From Burkholderiales bacterium (GTDB lineage Bacteria; Pseudomonadota; Gammaproteobacteria; Burkholderiales; Casimicrobiaceae): DNA of 8,263 bases. Each line of letters opens with the position of its first letter. Within the stretch, counting starts at the first letter, position 1. Below the pieces are notes generated by a model that worked only from the letters and a program-made list of their open reading frames with translations, did not search any database and had not been told where the DNA came from. The position numbers and the translations under genes were made by a program. The stretch is from the NCBI GenBank assembly GCA_031257235.1, contig JAIRPA010000137.1:1-8263 (forward strand), given 5' to 3'. Shown here piece after piece: positions 5,689 through 8,263 of the stretch.

Positions 5689-7122
5689 TTAATAACGAGG
5701 AATCATAAACGTTGACTTCTCGTGACGCTCACGATTCGAGCCGTCCGTAGAACGCACCGTGAACGTGATCGGGTAAATTCCCTGATTGGTGCCCGAACGC
5801 GACACCGGCAGACGCACGGAGACCGGCACCATGCGCACTTCCAAAGCGTCCATCAACACTTCCGTTTTCGGCGTTTCAACAAAAATGCCGTCGAGTCCTT
5901 CTACCGTCACAGAAAACCTTCGCGCCGACTCTTCCGTGTTCATCATCTGCAAACGATACACGTTTTCGATGACGCCCGGCGCGGCTTCACGCGCCATCAC
6001 GCCGCGATCACGAATGACATCAAAACGAAGCGGGTTTCGTGTCACCAACGTTGCCACCACGGTAGCCACGATCGCCAACAAAATACCCATGTAAATCAAA
6101 GTGCGCCATCTAAAAACCCGACGCAACATTTGTGATCGGGTCAGCCCTTTTTCTTGCGCGTTCTCGGTGAAGTATCGAACCAAACCGATCGGCTTTTTCA
6201 TTTTGACCATCACGGAATCACAGGCATCAATGCACGCACCGCAACCAATGCACTCATATTGCAAACCTTTTCTGATGTCGATGCCGGTCGGACACACATG
6301 CACACACAGATTGCAATCGACGCAGTCCCCTTTTTTATCGGAAGCGGCATCGCTCTTTTTTGCCGCGCCTCTGGGTTCCCCGCGTGCTTGATCGTACGTC
6401 ACAATCATCGAATCTCGATCCAACATCGCCGATTGAAAACGCGCATAAGGGCACATATACTTGCACACCTGCTCGCGCATGTGACCGCCCAAGCCATAAA
6501 CCATTGCCGAGAAAAGAACAATAAAAAACAACAACCACCCGGACACCCCAAACGGCAAAAGCGAAATGACTTCACGAATCGGCACAAAGTAGCCGACAAA
6601 CGTAATCCCGGAACAAAGCGCCACGACCAACCATACCGCGTGCTTCAAACTTTTTTTGGCGATTTTGGAAGCACTCCAAGGCGCGGCATCCAATCGAATT
6701 CGGGCGTTGCGATCCCCTTCAATCGCGCGCTCAATCCACATCAATAATTCCGTGTACACCGTTTGCGGACAGGCATACCCGCAGAAAAGTCTGCCGGCAA
6801 TCGCCGTAAATAAGAAGAGCGAATACGCCGCCACGATTAAAAGCGCGGTCACGTAAATCACATCTTGAGGCCAGAAAACCGTGTTGAATAAATAAAACCG
6901 ACGCGACGCAAAATCAATCAAGATCAAGGGACGATCCCCAAACGTCAACCACGGCAGCGTATAAAAAATAACCATGATGAAAAGCATCATGGCAATGCGC
7001 CACTTTTGAAACACCCCGTTGACAAAACGCGGGTGAATTTTTTTGCGCTTCTGAAAAAGTCTATCGACAGGGTTGCTTTGATTTTCGGTCATGGATTGCC
7101 GGCTTGTGTCTGGGTCGCTCAT
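5689..7122 (-). CDS. ccoG: Cytochrome c oxidase accessory protein CcoG (FixG)
   Basis: Inner-membrane polyferredoxin-like protein of the cbb3 assembly pathway; a relative has been shown to reduce Cu(II) to Cu(I) for CuB insertion. The 477 residues show membrane segments near 41-60, 88-110, 162-182, 192-212 and 340-360. Membrane-edge cysteine motifs are CGYACPQ (114-120) and CKYMCPYAR (220-228). Two [4Fe-4S] ferredoxin motifs are C267-x2-C270-x2-C273-x3-C277 and C291-x2-C294-x2-C297-x3-C301. The C-terminal 110 residues form the usual beta-sandwich (FixG C-terminal) domain, ending STFMIPRY. All expected cysteines are present. The ATG at 7122 is preceded by AGGA at 7129-7132 with a 6-base gap, better than anything near the internal ATG at residue 11. 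It lies downstream of ccoP but is separated from it by a terminator, and leads into ccoH. Confidence 0.96.
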   Translation of the reverse strand: MSDPDTSRQSMTENQSNPVDRLFQKRKKIHPRFVNGVFQKWRIAMMLFIMVIFYTLPWLTFGDRPLILIDFASRRFYLFNTVFWPQDVIYVTALLIVAAYSLFLFTAIAGRLFCGYACPQTVYTELLMWIERAIEGDRNARIRLDAAPWSASKIAKKSLKHAVWLVVALCSGITFVGYFVPIREVISLLPFGVSGWLLFFIVLFSAMVYGLGGHMREQVCKYMCPYARFQSAMLDRDSMIVTYDQARGEPRGAAKKSDAASDKKGDCVDCNLCVHVCPTGIDIRKGLQYECIGCGACIDACDSVMVKMKKPIGLVRYFTENAQEKGLTRSQMLRRVFRWRTLIYMGILLAIVATVVATLVTRNPLRFDVIRDRGVMAREAAPGVIENVYRLQMMNTEESARRFSVTVEGLDGIFVETPKTEVLMDALEVRMVPVSVRLPVSRSGTNQGIYPITFTVRSTDGSNRERHEKSTFMIPRY

Positions 7123-7150
7123 TAACTTTCCTCAAGAGTGATTCGTCGCC

Positions 7151-7186
7151 ACCCAAAAACGTCGGGGAACGACGCGATGTTTGGGT
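7151..7186 (-). promoter_or_regulatory. Structured ccoG leader: nested hairpin
   Basis: ACCCAAA at 7151-7157 pairs with TTTGGGT at 7180-7186, and inside it CGTCG (7160-7164) pairs with CGACG (7170-7174) around GGGAA. The whole lies 29-64 bases upstream of the ccoG start. It could be an mRNA structure or protein site; function is unknown. Confidence 0.4.
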
Positions 7187-7195
7187 AACTTACAT

Positions 7196-7219
7196 CGTCA
7201 AAAAAACCTCTTTTTGACG
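7196..7219. promoter_or_regulatory. Perfect 9-base inverted repeat upstream of ccoG (CGTCAAAAA/TTTTTGACG)
   Basis: CGTCAAAAA (7196-7204) and TTTTTGACG (7211-7219) flank a 6-base centre. It sits between the ccoP terminator and the ccoG gene. Without a T-run after it on the minus strand it is not a terminator; an operator for a dimeric regulator is possible. It does not fit the FNR consensus. Confidence 0.4.
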
Positions 7220-7249
7220 TTGCCGGTTTTGGTGAAGAGAAAGGGTCTC

Positions 7250-7291
7250 TTAAAATAAAAGTGCCGAAAAGCTCTTCCGAGCCTTCCGGCA
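7250..7291 (-). terminator. Strong intrinsic terminator after ccoP
   Basis: Read on the minus strand, GTGCCGGAAGGCTC pairs with GAGCTTTTCGGCAC around a GGAA tetraloop: 14 continuous pairs in RNA, two of them G-U. The stem (7260-7291 region) is followed at once by TTTTATTTTA. It starts 17 bases after the ccoP stop and should end the oxidase structural transcript. Confidence 0.85.
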
Positions 7292-7307
7292 CATCATTAC
7301 AACATCG

Positions 7308-8198
7308 TTATTGGCTGTTTAAATGCCGAACGTAAGCGGTCAAAAGGTGTATCTTGCCCGGCGATAAAAGGTCTTTATGCGCAGGCATGGAATTATCTCC
7401 GTTGATCCCTTTGTTGATCACATTGGCAATCGCGTTATCGGAGCTTCCGTAAACCCACACTTGATCGGTGAGGTCCGGCAGACCGGTTAAGTTGCCCTTA
7501 CCGTCTTCGCCGTGACAGCTCCCGCATCTTTCATCATAGAGCGGTTTTCCTGCCATGGCTTCCGCCGATTGCGCGCCCCCTGAGAACGTGCGCAGATAGG
7601 CGATGACCGCAGGAAGCTCGGTTTCGTTGACCAGCCCGCCCGGCATCGTCGCGTAACGACCCTCCGTGATGGACTCTTTGATTTGCTCCGGCGACCCGCC
7701 CCAATTCCACGCGCCACTCTTTAAGTTCGGAAACCCGATCGAGCCCTGCGCGTCCGAACCGTGGCACAGCGCGCAATTGTTCAGAAACAAGCGCTCTCCC
7801 ATGGCCATCGCTTGCGCGTCTTTGGCGAGGTCTTCTGCGGAACTTGCCAAAAAGCCGTCGTAGATCGGTTGAACTTTATCGTTCAACGCCTGCATTTCGC
7901 GGTTGAACTGTTCCTCTTGCGTCCATTGACCGACACCGGCAAACGAACCCAATCCCGGGTAATACAACAAATACCCGGCGGAAAAAACCAAAAAGGCGAT
8001 GAACAACCAGCGCCACCAACCCGGCAAGGGGTTGTTGTATTCAGAGAGGTTGCCGTCCCATACGTGCGTCGGTTCGTTTTTAGCGTTCTTTTCGATCTTT
8101 CCGCTCACGATCGTGATCAAAAAGACACAGAAAAGTAACGCCAACACCGTAGCGATAATAATGTAATTGCTCCAAAAGCCTGAAGTAAAGTCACTCAT
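7308..8198 (-). CDS. ccoP: cbb3-type cytochrome c oxidase subunit III, CcoP (dihaem)
   Basis: Membrane-anchored dihaem c-type subunit that passes electrons from periplasmic cytochromes to the CcoN/CcoO core of the high-affinity cbb3 terminal oxidase. From the start chosen here the protein has 296 residues, a typical length. Two membrane helices lie at about 10-33 and 61-81, followed by the periplasmic part with two cytochrome c domains. The haem sites are CALCH (142-146) with probable axial methionine in ATMPGG (M185), and CGSCH (225-229) with methionine in NSMPAHK (M271). I chose ATG at 8198 (MSDFTSGFWS) because AGGA at 8208-8211 lies 9 bases before it. The ATG at 8207, adding MST, directly abuts that AGGA and would lack a usable site; CcoP of related bacteria commonly begins MSDFTS. 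Upstream genes ccoN, ccoO and ccoQ should lie beyond the right edge. Confidence 0.97.
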   Translation of the reverse strand: MSDFTSGFWSNYIIIATVLALLFCVFLITIVSGKIEKNAKNEPTHVWDGNLSEYNNPLPGWWRWLFIAFLVFSAGYLLYYPGLGSFAGVGQWTQEEQFNREMQALNDKVQPIYDGFLASSAEDLAKDAQAMAMGERLFLNNCALCHGSDAQGSIGFPNLKSGAWNWGGSPEQIKESITEGRYATMPGGLVNETELPAVIAYLRTFSGGAQSAEAMAGKPLYDERCGSCHGEDGKGNLTGLPDLTDQVWVYGSSDNAIANVINKGINGDNSMPAHKDLLSPGKIHLLTAYVRHLNSQ

Positions 8199-8207
8199 AG
8201 TTGACAT

Positions 8208-8211
8208 TCCT
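8208..8211 (-). promoter_or_regulatory. Ribosome binding site deciding the ccoP start
   Basis: AGGA on the minus strand lies 9 bases before ATG 8198 and zero bases before ATG 8207. Spacing favours the downstream ATG. Confidence 0.65.
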
Positions 8212-8212
8212 G

Positions 8213-8263
8213 TTATTCAAACGTTAATTCCTCGGTTGACTCGTCGGTATCTCGTCGGTATCG
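8213..8263 (-). CDS. Possible 3' end of ccoQ (partial, uncertain)
   Basis: From the right edge one minus-strand frame reads sixteen codons ending DTDESTEELTFE before a TAA at 8215-8213, 14 bases upstream of the ccoP start. The position fits ccoQ, the small fourth subunit normally placed between ccoO and ccoP, and an acidic, poorly conserved tail is plausible. Too little is visible to recognise the family, and another frame also closes nearby, so this is a positional guess. Confidence 0.3.
   Translation of the reverse strand, partial: RYRRDTDESTEELTFE
8241..8262 (+). repeat. Tandem duplication of an 11-base unit (TCGTCGGTATC x2)
   Basis: Two exact adjacent copies, 8241-8251 and 8252-8262, reach the window edge, so more copies may follow. 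Eleven is not a multiple of three, so gain or loss of a unit inside a gene end would change the frame. Confidence 0.75.

Noticed and set aside
6154..6747. 197-codon plus-strand open frame within ccoG
   Set aside because: It is antisense to the ferredoxin part of CcoG, with His/Arg-rich nonsense composition and no motif.

Overview
The window looks like core chromosome of a proteobacterium, most likely a betaproteobacterium. The evidence is an AccD with the four-cysteine zinc ribbon, a cbb3 oxidase accessory run in the order ccoP-ccoG-fixH, and a neighbouring Fnr-type oxygen sensor with a transporter-like DsbD_2 gene divergent from it. Family-level placement cannot be made from this sequence alone. 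All genes except fnr lie on the minus strand.

Layout from left to right: the 5' portion of accD (fatty-acid synthesis) runs off the left edge. About 360 bases without a gene follow, holding an interspersed, strongly palindromic repeat (about 918-1192). Next come an orphan ABC-importer ATPase resembling the molybdate/iron-chelate class, and a secreted or lipid-exposed TraB/GumN-family protein of unknown function. A DsbD_2/TauE-SafE-like membrane protein with a histidine-rich C-terminal tail then sits divergently from fnr; the 140-base region between them carries a good FNR-box candidate and a sigma70-like promoter. fnr converges on fixH across a probable terminator. The right third is the respiratory block fixH (ccoH), ccoG and ccoP, plus a possible last few codons of ccoQ at the right edge.

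How the parts fit: CcoP is the dihaem c-type subunit that feeds electrons to the high-affinity cbb3 oxidase. CcoG (copper-handling iron-sulfur protein) and FixH/CcoH are needed for assembly and stability of that oxidase. Fnr senses loss of oxygen through an iron-sulfur cluster and normally controls such operons. The DsbD_2-type protein is a plausible metal or redox partner, because ccoI and ccoS, which commonly follow fixH, are absent between fixH and fnr. A strong intrinsic terminator between ccoP and ccoG suggests the accessory genes are transcribed, at least partly, separately from the structural operon.

I found no CRISPR array, insertion sequence with transposase, phage gene, tRNA or rRNA, and no clear novel multi-gene system. 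The least explained items are the nested palindromic element, the structured ccoG leader and the His-tailed membrane protein.
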